A stretch of 64,000 nucleotides of DNA, from positions 52,801,579-52,865,578 of the forward strand of contig CM055313.2 in assembly GCA_029255685.2 (NCBI GenBank). Direction: 5' to 3'. Under the pieces are notes generated by a model. The model made no database searches and was not told the DNA's origin. It saw nothing but the letters and a program-made list of their open reading frames with translations. This document shows, piece by piece, positions 10,463 to 21,899 of this stretch. A program made the position numbers and the translations under genes. The first letter of the stretch is position 1; each line of letters begins with the position of its first letter. Origin of the DNA: Silene conica (Eukaryota > Streptophyta > Magnoliopsida > Caryophyllales > Caryophyllaceae).

Positions 10463-11992
10463 TCAAGAATGAGAACTTGAGCCCGGTGTCTTGGCATAAG
10501 GGTTCACGTAGTCGGGTCGGGTACGGAACTCGAGGGTCTCCAACCTATCTAGGCAGCTATTTACGTTTCTCCCTTGAGCATTGAGCGCAATCTCGAAGTT
10601 GAGCACTTTGAGCGAGAGTGCCTTGACGGCCTTAAGTGCTTTAGAAGCATCCTCTCGCAACAACCCGTGGTCTCTCACCATGGCTCCTCCTTGAGTCGTG
10701 ATGAAGGAGAGACGATCACTCATACTTAGCAACTCCGAGCATACAACAGAGACTTCCGAGCCAATTTTCAACAATTGTTTATCCACTTTCTCCATCCATT
10801 CCTTCACATCAACCTCAAACTCACGACCCCTCTTGGCACGACTACCCCCTGCCTCATCCTTCTCCTTTTTAATTTCACACAGACCAAGAATCTGGTCCAT
10901 CTTGGCTTCGAGACCCGCGAAGGATGGTGATGGATGCGGAGTGGGTTCCGTACCTACATTCTTACCAAACGTAAGATCAACTCCGTCAAAGCAAATTCCC
11001 ATTAATTTCAACAACCGATCACACATACGATCCTTTGGTTTAATCCCGAAACTGGAATCATCAACAACACCTTTCTTAAACATCAATTCGGATACCCACA
11101 TTCCATATGGAATGTCGATGGTGGAGCAGAACTTTTCCTTAACAAGAATACTTGAAACTTGACAGATTTTATGGCAAATAAGAGACGCCAAATCGATTTT
11201 CTGTCCCTCCAACCAACTATACAACACCACAGCCTCAACACTAGCAAGCTTATCCCTACCACCCCGTCGAGGTAACACGGTATTCCATAAAAAATTCAAG
11301 AAAAACTTCAATTTTGGGTTAAAATTGACAGTAAGCAGAGGAGAAACTTCAGTAGCATCTTCATCGAAATATTTTTTAATCACCAATTTTTGATCTTTAG
11401 TAACTACACTCCATTCCTTTTTGGGGTCAAGAACTAACCCGTCTTGATCAAGTTTAAAGATATCACAAATATCCGACTTAGTCACAATAATATCTCGACC
11501 ATTCACGACACCCCTTATCCCATCATCACAAGGCTTAACTGAAGCAAAGAATTGAACCAACTCGATAGGAAATAACAAACCCGAGAAATCGCTTATGTAT
11601 TCCCACCCTTGAAATGTCAGAAAATCTTTAAAGAATCTCAAAGATTTTGACCCATTGACCCAAGACTTAGGGTAAAACCGACCCGCATGAATGGCGTAAG
11701 GTAAAACTCGATCAATTAACGTACCTTCTTGTTTGGTCATGCGCACCTTCTCAAGACCCGCACGAGTAGCTTCGACAGAGTACTCGGGAAACATAGGGCG
11801 AGGGACTTGGGAGTCGAGTTCTTGCATGTCATCAGAATTAGAGGACGAAACACGATTGGGTTTGCGTCGTTTGCTCTGGTCGGGGGTGGGAGCGGCTGTA
11901 GCTATCGGAGTTGGAGAGGGCGGTGGTGATGGAGTTGGTGAAGGAGGTGTGGGCTTCTTTTGTTGAGAACGTGTGGCACGAGATGGTGGCAT
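10463..11992 (-). CDS. Sirevirus env-like third ORF (fossil, reads open)
   Basis: This is an open frame of 509 codons downstream of RNase H and upstream of the 3' LTR, on the element's own strand. This is the place where SIRE1-type elements carry an envelope-like ORF. The N-terminus is rich in Pro, Ser and Thr (to about residue 55). The middle has a folded-looking block with RGVVNGRDIIVTKSDICDIF, resembling the 'putative plant transposon protein' domain found in such ORFs. The C-terminal third is helical and Lys/Glu-rich, probably coiled. I see no clear signal peptide or strong transmembrane segment, so the envelope label is positional. It looks whole, unlike the broken gag-pol of the same element. 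Confidence 0.65.
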   Translation of the reverse strand: MPPSRATRSQQKKPTPPSPTPSPPPSPTPIATAAPTPDQSKRRKPNRVSSSNSDDMQELDSQVPRPMFPEYSVEATRAGLEKVRMTKQEGTLIDRVLPYAIHAGRFYPKSWVNGSKSLRFFKDFLTFQGWEYISDFSGLLFPIELVQFFASVKPCDDGIRGVVNGRDIIVTKSDICDIFKLDQDGLVLDPKKEWSVVTKDQKLVIKKYFDEDATEVSPLLTVNFNPKLKFFLNFLWNTVLPRRGGRDKLASVEAVVLYSWLEGQKIDLASLICHKICQVSSILVKEKFCSTIDIPYGMWVSELMFKKGVVDDSSFGIKPKDRMCDRLLKLMGICFDGVDLTFGKNVGTEPTPHPSPSFAGLEAKMDQILGLCEIKKEKDEAGGSRAKRGREFEVDVKEWMEKVDKQLLKIGSEVSVVCSELLSMSDRLSFITTQGGAMVRDHGLLREDASKALKAVKALSLKVLNFEIALNAQGRNVNSCLDRLETLEFRTRPDYVNPYAKTPGSSSHS

Positions 11993-12560
11993 TGTGGTGA
12001 TAAAAATGGTGGTTTTGAGTTGAGGTTGTAGCGAAGGTTTGGGTGAGTTTTAATGGTGGTTGGTAATTTTTATGGAGGTTAGAGGTTTTGAAGTTAATAA
12101 TGGAAGTAGTGGGAGGTAATTTGAGGGAGTTGGGTTTGGGGACGGTAATAATGGGGGTTGAGTGAGGTAAGTTTGAGGGAGTTGGGGTAATAATTGAAGT
12201 TGGGTGAGAAGTCAAAGGCTAGGGAAAATAGGGGGCATGTGGCAGTTAGTTGTGGGGCTAGGTGGTTTAGGGACGTGGCAGTGGGGACCAACACAAGTAG
12301 TTTGTGTGATAATTTTGGTGAGTGTATTTTGTTTAATATTTGTATATTATTATTTTGTATGATATAATTTGGATAATATATATATGTGAAGTAAAAATTA
12401 ATATGTGACGTAATATTATTTTGAGATTGGTTGCGTACACATCCATATGTAAATTATATAATATAACTATAATCACAAAATTTATCATCGAATATATACA
12501 TACACATGCAGCGGAGTATACGGACACAGTCATATAATCTCATCTAAACCGTAGTCAATC
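11993..12560 (-). other. Spacer between RNase H and env-like ORF
   Basis: This stretch is low-complexity: GGT/GTT-rich near 11990-12290, then AT-rich to 12560. The short open frames in it (TTPTSN-like repeats) are compositional and I do not call them genes. Confidence 0.5.
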
Positions 12561-15500
12561 ATTGGGTTATTTTTGCTTTTAAGATTTGATTAGGTGCCAC
12601 CGATTAAACCAATTTCCAACCGCAAAGTCTCAAAGCGTTCTCTAGCTAATGGTTTAGTGAAGATATCTGCCCATTGTTTTTCCGTACTACAAAATTCCAA
12701 TTTTATATTTTTCTTTTCAACATGGTCTCTTAGAAAGTGGTGTCTAATTTCAATATGTTTGGTCCTCGAGTGCTGGCTGGGTTTTTAGATATAATTATAG
12801 CACTCGTATTATCACATAATATAGGCACACATCCAACATCAACACCATAATCATGTAACTGTTGCTTTAACCATAAAAGTTGAGAACATACCAGTGCAGC
12901 TGCAATATATTCTGCTTCACCAGTTGAGAGAGCGACAGAATTTTGTTTCTTGGATCCCCAAGATATAATACAAGGACCTACAAAGGTAGCAAGTCCGGAG
13001 GTACTTTTTCTGTCTAAAGAACATCCTGCATAATCCGCATCTGAATATCCTACTAGATTAAAGTTACAGCCCATAGGATACCATAGATATAATTTTGAGG
13101 TTCCGATTAGGTATCTTAAGATTCCTTTAACTGCAATCATATGTGATTCTTTTGGTGCAGATTGGAATCTCGCACAAACACAGACACTAAACATTATATC
13201 TGGACGACTTGCAGTAAGATAAAGAAGTGAGCCAATCATACCTCTGTAAGTTGTTTCATCTACAGACTTACCATCTTCGTCTTTGGTTAACTTCTTATCT
13301 GTGACCATTGGAGTAGGCATTGCATGAGAGGTTTCCATTCCAAATTTCATTAGTAACTCCTTGACGTATTTTTGTTGATGAACCTTGATTCCTTCTTCAG
13401 TTTGTTGTATTTGAAGTCCAAGGAAGAACTTTAGTTCTCCCATCATACTCATCTCGAACTCAGAAGTCATCAACTCAGAGAAGTACTTGCACAACTTTTT
13501 ATTAGTTGAGCCAAAAATAATATCGTCAACATAGATCTGAACGACTAGTAGATCTGAGTTTTCGCTTTTAAGAAATAGGGTTTTATCCACAGACCCTCTC
13601 TTGAATCCACTCTCCAATAGGAGCTTTGATAATCTGTCGTACCATGCCCTAGGTGCTTGTTTCAGACCATAGAGAGCTTTGTCCAATTTGAATACATGAT
13701 CCTTGAGTTTGCTGTCAGGAAATCCAGGAGGTTGTTCAACAAATACTTCCTCTTGGAGATAACCATTAAGAAAGGCAGTCTTAACGTCCATCTGAAAAAG
13801 CTTCATTCCCTTGTGTGCTGCAAATGCAATAAGTAATCTTATTGCCTCAAGACGAACAACAGGAGCAAAGGTTTCGTCATAATCGATCCCTTCCTGTTGG
13901 TTGTATCCTTGAACCACTAGTCTGGCCTTGTTTCGTACAATGACTCCAGTGTCATCCAGTTTATTTCTGAAAACTCATCTAGTTCCGATGATAGTTCTGT
14001 CCTTAGGTCGAGGAACAAGATGCCAAACTTTGTTTCTTTCAAATTGCTGGAGTTCTTCTTGCATGGCAACTATCCAGTCTGGTTCTACAAGAGCTTCCTT
14101 GATATTTGAAGGTTCAATGGTGGAGAGGAAGGAGTAGAATGAGCAAAAGTTGTTTAAGCTCCTTCTAGTTTGAACTCCATCTGTCAGGCTTCCTATGACA
14201 TTGTCCAAAGGATGAGAGCCTTTGTATCTCCAGTTCCTTGATTGATTATTATCATTATCTGAACTTGACTCGGGATCTTGACTTGTTCCCCCGGAATCCA
14301 AACCTGGGTTTATAGTAGGGTCAGGTATAACTCTGGCCTCTTCCCTTTGGTTTTGATTCAAAGTTACAGCTTCATTAGCTGTAACTCTGGGTTCCGAGTC
14401 ATTGGTTTGAGAGTTATCTACAGTATCATCAACTGTAGTTTCATCTCTTGCACCATTTTCTCCCAAGTTGAGTTCATCATGAGTTCCTTGAGGTTCTCCT
14501 TCTTCAATTTCCATTTCAGGAGGATCTTCCCTTGATAACCTGAAATCAGGTTCGTCTAGGTTTTCCTCTATATCCTGTAATGGCTTATCAAAGACATTAT
14601 TCTCATCAAAGATAACATGAATGCTTTCCTCTATGCATAAAGTACGTTTGTTAAAAACTTTGTAGGCTTTACTATGATCTGAGTATCCTATAAAGATTGC
14701 TTCATCACTTCTACGGTCGAATTTGCTTAATCTGTTTTTTACCATTGTTGTGAACAAAGCATTTACTACCAAAACATCTTAAGTGAGATATGTTTGGTTT
14801 ACGACCTCGAAGAAGTTCATAAGGTATCTTTTTAAGGATAGGTCTTATCATAGCACGGTTATGAATATAGCAAGCTGTACTTATAGCCTCGGCCCAAAAG
14901 TTTCTAGGTAGGCCACTACAAAGAAGCATTGTTCTAGCCAAGTCTTCTAGGGTTCTGTTCATTCGTTCTACGACTCCATTTTGTTGTGGGGTTCTAGGGG
15001 CCGAGAAGTTATGTCCAACACCATTGGTTTTACAGAACTCAATAAAAGCATGATTGTCGAACTCAGTTCCATGGTCGGTACGAATTGTTACTAGGTTTGA
15101 TTTATATTTGTTTTGGACAAGTTTCATGAGACTAACGAATTCCTCGAATGTTTTGTCTTTAGAATGAAGAAAGATTGGCCAAACAAATCTAGAGTAATCA
15201 TCAACTAGAACAAAAACGTACCTGGAACCACCTCTGCTTCTTACCTTCATAGGGCCACATAGATCCATGTGTACTAGTTCAAGAGCTTGTTCTGTGCTTA
15301 CCACTCTTTTTGGCTTAAAGGATGATCTGACGTGTTTACATCGTGCACATGTGTCACACATCTTTTCTTGATCAAATTTGATCATTGGAAGACCTTCGAC
15401 CAAGTCCCATCTTTTCAGCTTACTTAGAATAGGTGAGCTAATATGACCAAATCTCTTGTACCATAGACATGGATCATCTAACGTAACTTTCATGCATGAT

Positions 15501-16000
15501 AGAGAATCAGTAGGTACAACATTTAAATCAATCATATAAACATTTTTCATCCTGTGACCTTCAAGTATTACTTTACTGGTGCCTTCTAAGATTATACGAC
15601 ATATATCTGAATGAAAAACCACTTTATTTCCTTTGTCACATAATTGAGATATACTGATAAGATTGTGTTTGAGACCACTTAAAAGGTATACATCATTTAT
15701 AGCATGAGAGGATGAAATGCCTATCTTACCAATTCCGATGATCTTTCCCTTTTTGTTATCACTAAATGTGACTTTACCTCCATCAAAGGGTTTAAGGGTT
15801 TGAAATAGATTTACGTCGCCTGTCATATGTCTTGAGCATCCACTGTCGAGATACCATAAGTTATTTTCCTTGGCGACAAACTGCACGAATAAGTTCAAAG
15901 AAAGGATTTAGGTACCCAAGCATACTTGGGTCCTTTGTTGTTAGTAATCACAAATACATCTTCCTTTTTAACCCAGACTTGTCTTACATAGGTCTTTCTA
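12560..16000 (-). pseudogene. Sirevirus pol: protease, integrase, RT, RNase H (fossil)
   Basis: The order on the minus strand follows Ty1/Copia. The protease (WYLDSGCSRHMTGD) is near 15860. The integrase follows, with its zinc finger and core (HMDLCGPM near 15265; NGVVERMNRTLEDLA near 14950). RT carries [18 protein letters not shown] near 13750 and YVDDIIFGS near 13510. RNase H ([14 protein letters not shown]) is near 13020. The region is broken at a few points and is a fossil. Its domain content and order match a complete Copia pol. Confidence 0.9.
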
Positions 16001-16472
16001 TATTGGTAGTAGTTGGGTTTTGATGTTTTTGTGTAGGTCTTAGTTTGGACTCTAGGTGACCAATTTTTGTGTGTTGCTTGTTGAGGAGTTTGTTTGGTTC
16101 TATTTTTCTTTTCTTCGTAATCAAATGTCATGTCATAGAACCATCTGTGGTCAATGTTTCTTTCCTCAGTTTTGTTATCATCAACATCAGAGACAGAAAT
16201 AGTGTCGTTTGGAATTCCTAAGGATTTAACAAACTTGACTCCAGTTTTAAAATCTTGTGCGTGTTTTACACAGTTTTCTCGGAGGTGTCCAGTATGGCCA
16301 CAATAAGTGCATATTAAATACTCAGGAAGATCGGCATATTTTCTTCTTCTAAAGTCTCTGTCTGTTGGGCTTTGCTTACACTTTGAGTGATCCCTTCTTC
16401 CATAACACTCGTGTCCTAACCCCATCTTCATGTTGTTGTCGGATTGTTCAGTTAGGAAGTTTAGAACGTTAG

Positions 16473-16675
16473 TGTAACAACCTGACCCACCACCGTCGTA
16501 ACACAAACCCAATAAGATGGGTGTGCACTTTTGGGCCCATTATTTGTCCTCACTTAAGCCCAAAAGCACAAGGCCTTGTTACTAAGTGGTGGGTGGAAGT
16601 TATTATAAACATATCACAAGCCTCACATTCTACCGATGTGGGATAACTTTTCTCTCATACTCTTGGGGTGTTACA
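16473..16675 (-). repeat. TRIM LTR A
   Basis: A 203-base LTR, TGTAACAACCTGACCC to GGGGTGTTACA. It differs from LTR B at one position by eye. Confidence 0.88.
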
Positions 16676-16822
16676 AACTCCCTCAATTAAAGAACACAAC
16701 GTCCTCGTTGTGCCTCAAACTTGACCGCAACCAAGGCCAGAATCCTCCCCCGCTAGGTGTGTGACCCGGGTACTCTCGACCATAGGCTCACCACACGGTC
16801 GCAGGGTCGCTCTGATACCATT

Positions 16823-17025
16823 TGTAACAACCTGACCCACCACCGTCGTAACACAAACCCAATAAGATGGGTGTGCACTTTTGGGCCCATTATTTGTCCT
16901 CACTTAAGCCCAAAAGCACAAGGCCTTGTTACTAAGTGGTGGGTGGAAGTTATTATAAACATATCACAAGCCTCACATTCTACCGATGTGGGATAACTTT
17001 TGTCTCATACTCTTGGGGTGTTACA
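16823..17025 (-). repeat. TRIM LTR B
   Basis: A 203-base LTR nearly identical to LTR A. The minus-strand sequence TGGTATCAGAGC (16809-16820) adjoins it as initiator-Met primer site. Confidence 0.88.
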
Positions 17026-17094
17026 AACTCCCTCAATTAAAGAACACAACGTCCTCGTTGTGCCTCAAACTTGACCGCAACCAAGGCCAGAATC

Positions 17095-17160
17095 AAAAAT
17101 ATCGTATATGGGAGTCGAACCCGTGACCAAACTTGCAGAATTTCAGCATCAATTAAATAT
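17095..17160. other. Spacer at the inversion point of the TRIM compound
   Basis: This 66-base segment is absent from the other internal copies. On the minus strand it contains GGGTTCGACTCCC, which resembles a tRNA T-arm or pol III B box, but no complete tRNA or SINE is visible around it. Confidence 0.4.
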
Positions 17161-17351
17161 CTTATTGGGTTTGTGTTACGACGGTGGTGGGTCAGGTTGT
17201 TACAAATGGTATCAGAGCGACCCTGCGACCGTGTGGTGAGCCTATGGTCGAGAGTACCCGGGTCACACACCTAGCGGGGGAGGATTCTGGCCTTGGTTGC
17301 GGTCAAGTTTGAGGCACAACGAGGACGTTGTGTTCTTTAATTGAGGGAGTT

Positions 17352-17555
17352 TGTAACACCCCAAGAGTATGAGAGAAAAGTTATCCCACATCGGTAGAAT
17401 ATGAGGCTTGTGATATGTTTATAATAACTTCCACCCACCACTTAGTAACAAGGCCTTGTGCTTTTGGGCTTAAGTGAGGATAAATAATCGGCCCAAAAGT
17501 GCACACCCATCCTTATTGGGTTTGTGTTACGACGGTGGCGGGTCGGGTTGATACA
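17352..17555 (+). repeat. TRIM LTR C (inverted)
   Basis: A 204-base LTR in the opposite orientation to A and B. It differs from them at about six positions, so it comes from a different TRIM lineage copy or an older template. A purine tract (AATTGAGGGAGTT) precedes it. Confidence 0.85.
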
Positions 17556-19392
17556 GTTAGTGCTTCCTTCCCATTTGTCGTGAACCTTCCGAGCATGAAG
17601 AAGGAGGTCTTTTAGGGAGTATATTTCTTTCTTACATTCACTGTGGTCAGTGTTGTTAGACTCTTTTAGGTTTTGAATGTCTTTATGAAAGTCGGACACA
17701 ATTTTGGCATGTTCTTTCTTAATTTTAGATAGATTGAATTCTAGATCCATAATCTTGCTTTCGAGGATCTCAACTTTTTCTAGATGAGTCTCATCTTCGA
17801 CCATAATCGAAGATTTTGACTTTAGAAGCTCATTAGCCTTTCTCAAATCTGAAGTTATAGCTTCATTAGCTATAACTTTAGATTGAAGCTCTTTGATGTT
17901 GAGTTTCAGTTTTGAGGTTATAGCTTCATTAGCTATAACTTTAGACTCAAGAACCTTTTTCTCAGACATAACTGTTTCCAATTTAGCATTTGCTTCAATG
18001 CTTATTTTGGATTTCAGTTTCTTAGCTTTGGCTTTCAGAAGTTGATTTTCCTCAGCAATATCGAGGATCTGTTCCTTCAATTCATCTAATTCAAGGCTTT
18101 GCTCATGACATTGGTCTAGGGTTTTCTCAAAGTATTTGATTAACATAGCCTTAGATATATTCTTAACTTGACTTTTGAGTTGAAGAAAGTTTACCTCTTC
18201 ATGGTCGTCATCGTCTGAGTCGGATTCTCCAAGGAGACACATATGAGATGCTTCATCTTCATCATTGTTGTCTGAGATTAGATCTAGGCTGACGTTGCTT
18301 AGGCACAAGTGTGCTACATCTTCTTCTTCTGAGTCCTCGTCATCCTCAGATTCTAATTCTCCCCAGCATGAAGCAAGCATTACTTTCTTGAACTCTGTCT
18401 TGGTCTTTTCTCTTTTTGATTTGTCTTTGGTTTTGTCCCAGCTTGGACAGTCTTTGATCATATGATCCTGTTGACCACATTTAAAACATCCTCTTTTGAA
18501 GAATGTTTGTTTGGAGTCAGTTTTCTTTTTGTCGAACGTTTTGTTGTTAGGGTTTTTGTATCTACCCTTGAAGACTGCTTTCTTAAATCGTCTTGCGAAT
18601 AGAACTGTTTCGACCTCGAGTTCCTCTTCGCACACATCGCTTGTGGAGGCTTGTAAAGCGACGCCCTTTCCTTTGGGATCATCATCGTTTTTATTTAGTA
18701 TGATCTCGTGTGCCATTAAGGATCCAATCAATTCTTGGTAAGTGATTTTAGATAGATCACGTGCTTCCTCTATGGCTGTGACCTTAGGTTGCCATTTTTT
18801 GGTGAGACTCCTAAGAATTTTTCGAATGATATCTTCAGAATCGATCTTTCTGCCAAGGTTCCGCAGTTCATTAATAATACAAGAAAATCGTGCAGACATG
18901 ATATCAATAGATTCATTCTTTTCCATATTGAAAAGTTCATATCTTTGAACGAGCTAGTCTATACGATGTTTCCTGACTGCGGATGTTCCTTCATAAGCAA
19001 GTTCGAGACTATCCCATATTTCCTTAGCGGAACTACAAGATGAGAATCTATCAAATTCTGAGGTTATCATACCGTTCTGTAGGAGGCTCATGGCTTTAGA
19101 GTTTTTCTCTGCAATTTTGTAGTCACTTTCCACATAATCGCTTTCCATCTTTTCATAGGTTGTTCCATTGGCGGCGGCGACCAAGATCTTCTTTGGTCCA
19201 GTTTGGATGATCTTCCAACATTCCCAATCACAACCCTTGATGTAATGAGTCATCATATTTTTCCATAAACTATAGTTTTTGCCATCGAAGATAGGGCACT
19301 TGAGATGCTTGGAATCCATTGATGAAAGAGTATATAATATAGAATCAATAGAAGGATCAAAACTCACCCGGCTAGGCGATCAAGAGCACGAG

Positions 19393-19404
19393 GCTCTGAT
19401 ACCA
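19393..19404 (-). other. Sirevirus primer binding site (initiator-Met tRNA)
   Basis: The minus strand reads TGGTATCAGAGC two bases from the 5' LTR end. It is complementary to the 3' end of plant initiator-Met tRNA, the usual Copia primer. Confidence 0.9.
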
Positions 19405-19406
19405 AT

Positions 19407-20877
19407 TGAAGAGTCTATTGATATAATATACTCAAGAAGGGGGGGGGGGGTTGAATTGAGTATGCCTTCTTCTTAAATCTTCTTCGATGTGTGTACGTTT
19501 GTATGATGGTCTTTGAGTAAAACAAATAGTAAGGAGAGACACAATATTTTTGAAGTGGTTCAGTCTCACACTTTGAGACCTACGTCCACTTTTCTCGATT
19601 AACAAAATTAGTACCAACTCTGGATTACAATTTTATCAACCCTACTCGTGCGACTTTTGATATTAGTCACAACTCTATCTAGATACCGTTAAATATCTAG
19701 CTACGACAAATACCGTTAAATATTTGTCTTACAATGAGTACCGCTAAATACTCGATCTATCTTACGTAAATAAGATAAAGTCTTCAATGTTCCTTGATGT
19801 CACAATCTTGAATGAATAAGATCAATGCTTGAGCACTTGAATCTTGAATCGGATATGACAATGATAAGCTCGAATATTGAAGTATATGATCGGCGGTTTC
19901 TCTCTCTCGATTTGCGTGAATATGTGTGTGTATTTCGTATCGACTAATATGTCATAGGTAGTCTATTTATATAGAATATGTATCTAGGTAATTCAAACCC
20001 TAGATGATTTAGGAATATTACTTTAAACTAGAATACTAGTCTTTTAGTAATACTACCTTAATTCTAATCTTAATATATTTAGGAAAGATTTAATAATATA
20101 CTATAAGTATTATATAAGGAATCAATTTCCTAATTCATATTTAGGAAAGATCTTTATATAATAAATAATTAGTATCCTTATTAAATTAACTTACTAAACC
20201 ATGTCAAAGATAATAGAATATATTACCATAATATAATCTTAGTTTGTTTAGGACATTAAATAAATACATAATATTTACTTAATTGAATCCTACACGAATT
20301 ATGGTAAACGTGACATGTTACACGTTTCCCAAAGTCGAAACAAACTATATTTTCGATTATATTATTTGACAATTAAGATCGTATAAAAATCCTTAGTTTA
20401 TTTTAGTATTAAATAATTATCTCATAAGAAAATTATTTATTCCTATTTTAACCAAAAGGTATTTTATATAATCTTATTAAGATTAAAAATTCCATACTTA
20501 AAATAGAATACCAATTAACATTAATTGCACACGATATTACTTGGAAACAAACGTTTCATCCAAACACATATATTCCGATCAGTTCTTCATAATATAGAGT
20601 TATAGCTACGAGCTATAACTTGAATCAATCTTGTACTAAAGCTATAGTTGATAAATATAACTTTAGTTCATTATGCGCGCTTGTGATCTTCTATCAAATT
20701 TTGACTAATATGCTTGAATCTTTTACACTTGATTGACTGGATCTTGTTACTAATATTCTGTACACTTAGCACACGATTATACGTACGAGTATATAATATA
20801 TAAATAGCTAGACTTGTCATTATCAAAACATAAACATATATACTATATATATATATATTTGAATATATGGTTCAACA
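19407..20877 (-). repeat. Sirevirus 5' LTR
   Basis: This is the unsplit 1471-base LTR. It preserves the empty target site of the CACTA element near 20220, which confirms the CACTA ends. Confidence 0.93.
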
Positions 20878-20882
20878 TCCCC

Positions 20883-21594
20883 GTCCCGTTCAAAATACTA
20901 CAAACCTCCTCATAAATACCTAGGGTCTCTAGGTCAGTCCGGGCAAGGAAACGAGTAGGAGTAAGAGGAATAGGTAAAAGGGCAGATAACCATGTCCGGT
21001 GATCTGCAGACATGAAACATACCTCAGGTAGGCCTCGTAGAGGCGTGAGGTCTGTCCCTCCAGCACCAATAATAGCCCTAGATGAAGCGGGCTCATCAGC
21101 ATGAGGCTGAGTAGAAGCAGCCTCAGTAATACGGGGCTCAACAGAAGCAACCCCGGAAGCAGAAGTAATCGGAGTGGAAGGAGTAGGAGGCCTAGGTGGA
21201 ATATCAGCAGTAGTAGTAGGCCCAGGACGAGGAAGAACTAGCTAATCGCGGGTTAGGATACCGTGGGACCTTCCCCATGGCTCGTAAAGAGAAAACAGTT
21301 GGCCTAGGCTCGGCCACACCCTCATCATCATCCTTTTCATCCTCCGATTCCCACTCTTCGTCCTCAACCAAAAAAGAAGTGGCATCAGAAGTTGCCCTAG
21401 CAGCAACAGTACCAATGGTAGCAAGGGAACCAGCAACTATCACTCCCTCGGAAACAACCCCGGTGTCAGTGGGCACCGTCTCAGTAACAGCCAAATAGGT
21501 TTCAGCTTGAGCAACAGTAGGCTACTCGGTTACAGACCTTGGGACAACCGAGACAACGGTCTCAACAGCGGGGGAAAGATTAGCATGGTCCATG
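20883..21594 (-). pseudogene. Athila-type ORF1, N-terminal part, fossil
   Basis: The likely start is MDHANLSPAVETVV at 21594. The sequence is Pro/Thr/Ala-rich with an acidic patch (EDEEWESEDEKDDDEG near 21370), as in gag-like N-termini. It ends at the Sirevirus target site and belongs with the block at 150-1761. It contains about one further lesion. Confidence 0.5.
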
Positions 21595-21899
21595 ACTACA
21601 GAACATCAAGATATAAACAAATTAAGCTTATTACGAATCAAAAATCCGACCTTACTTATCCTATGAACCCTAAAATAAAAAATAATGGGAAATGGGGGTT
21701 ACATTGAATGAAAAGAAAGTAAGGAGGACTTACTTGATGTTAAGATACCCAAAAAGATTGTAATTACTCAAAGCAAAAACAAAGAATTCGAAAAAATCGA
21801 ACTCAAACCCTAGAAATGCCGAAATCTCGAATTAAACACAAAAGAGAGGCTTTTGGATGGGGCTTTTGATCAATTACGAACAATTATAGTGATACCCGT
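21595..21899 (-). other. Athila-type leader upstream of ORF1
   Basis: This is A-rich, non-coding sequence between the ORF1 start and the Ogre LTR junction. No primer binding site starting TGG is seen next to 21900 on the minus strand. The LTR there therefore belongs to a separate element rather than to this one. Confidence 0.45.

Larger units (their letters stand above)
16473..17555. mobile_element. Inverted compound TRIM (miniature LTR element)
   Basis: This 1083-base insert in Sirevirus gag is flanked by a perfect TSD GTTAG (16468-16472 and 17556-17560). The left half, on the minus strand, is LTR (16473-16675), internal (16676-16822, primer site at 16809-16820), LTR (16823-17025), and a partial internal region to 17094. 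After a 66-base spacer the right half runs on the plus strand: an LTR remnant (17161-17204), primer site (17207-17218), internal, and LTR (17352-17555). LTRs are ~203 bases, TGT...ACA, and no protein is encoded. Both outer ends are therefore LTR ends in opposite orientation. Confidence 0.88.
16000..19367 (-). pseudogene. Sirevirus gag with two zinc knuckles, split by TRIM (fossil)
   Basis: The start is MSFDPSIDSILYTLSSMD at 19367. A UBN2/gag_pre block follows (IFDGKNYSLWKNMM; EIWDSLELAYEG). Then come a first zinc knuckle CFKCGQQDHMIKDC near 18470, a long acidic and coiled-coil region (17600-18300), and a second zinc knuckle CTYCGHTGHLRENC near 16290. A long gag with a coiled-coil part is typical of Sireviruses. 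A TRIM compound sits at 16473-17555. The copy is broken by this and by about two or three other lesions. Confidence 0.88.
1767..20877 (-). mobile_element. Copia Sirevirus, nearly complete structure, broken
   Basis: This is a minus-strand Ty1/Copia element with LTRs at 19407-20877 (5') and 1767-9738 (3', itself split by a CACTA transposon). A perfect 5-bp TSD TCCCC lies at 1762-1766 and 20878-20882. An initiator-Met primer site (TGGTATCAGAGC on the minus strand) is at 19393-19404. Order: 5' LTR, gag with two zinc knuckles, protease, integrase, RT, RNase H, a third env-like ORF, several purine tracts, 3' LTR. The env-like ORF and multiple purine tracts point to the Sirevirus (SIRE1/Maximus) lineage. 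The LTRs differ at about 11 positions over ~1.47 kb by eye, which suggests roughly 0.3-0.6 Myr at commonly used plant rates. The gag-pol region is broken at about half a dozen points, in addition to a TRIM insertion. Confidence 0.9.

Noticed and set aside
11838-12294. Pro/Thr/Ser-rich minus-strand open frames beside the env-like ORF
   Set aside because: Low-complexity GGT/GTT repeats give open frames by composition; no motif or start context supports them.
17095-17160. tRNA gene in the TRIM spacer
   Set aside because: Only a T-arm-like motif is present; no acceptor, D or anticodon arms can be drawn.
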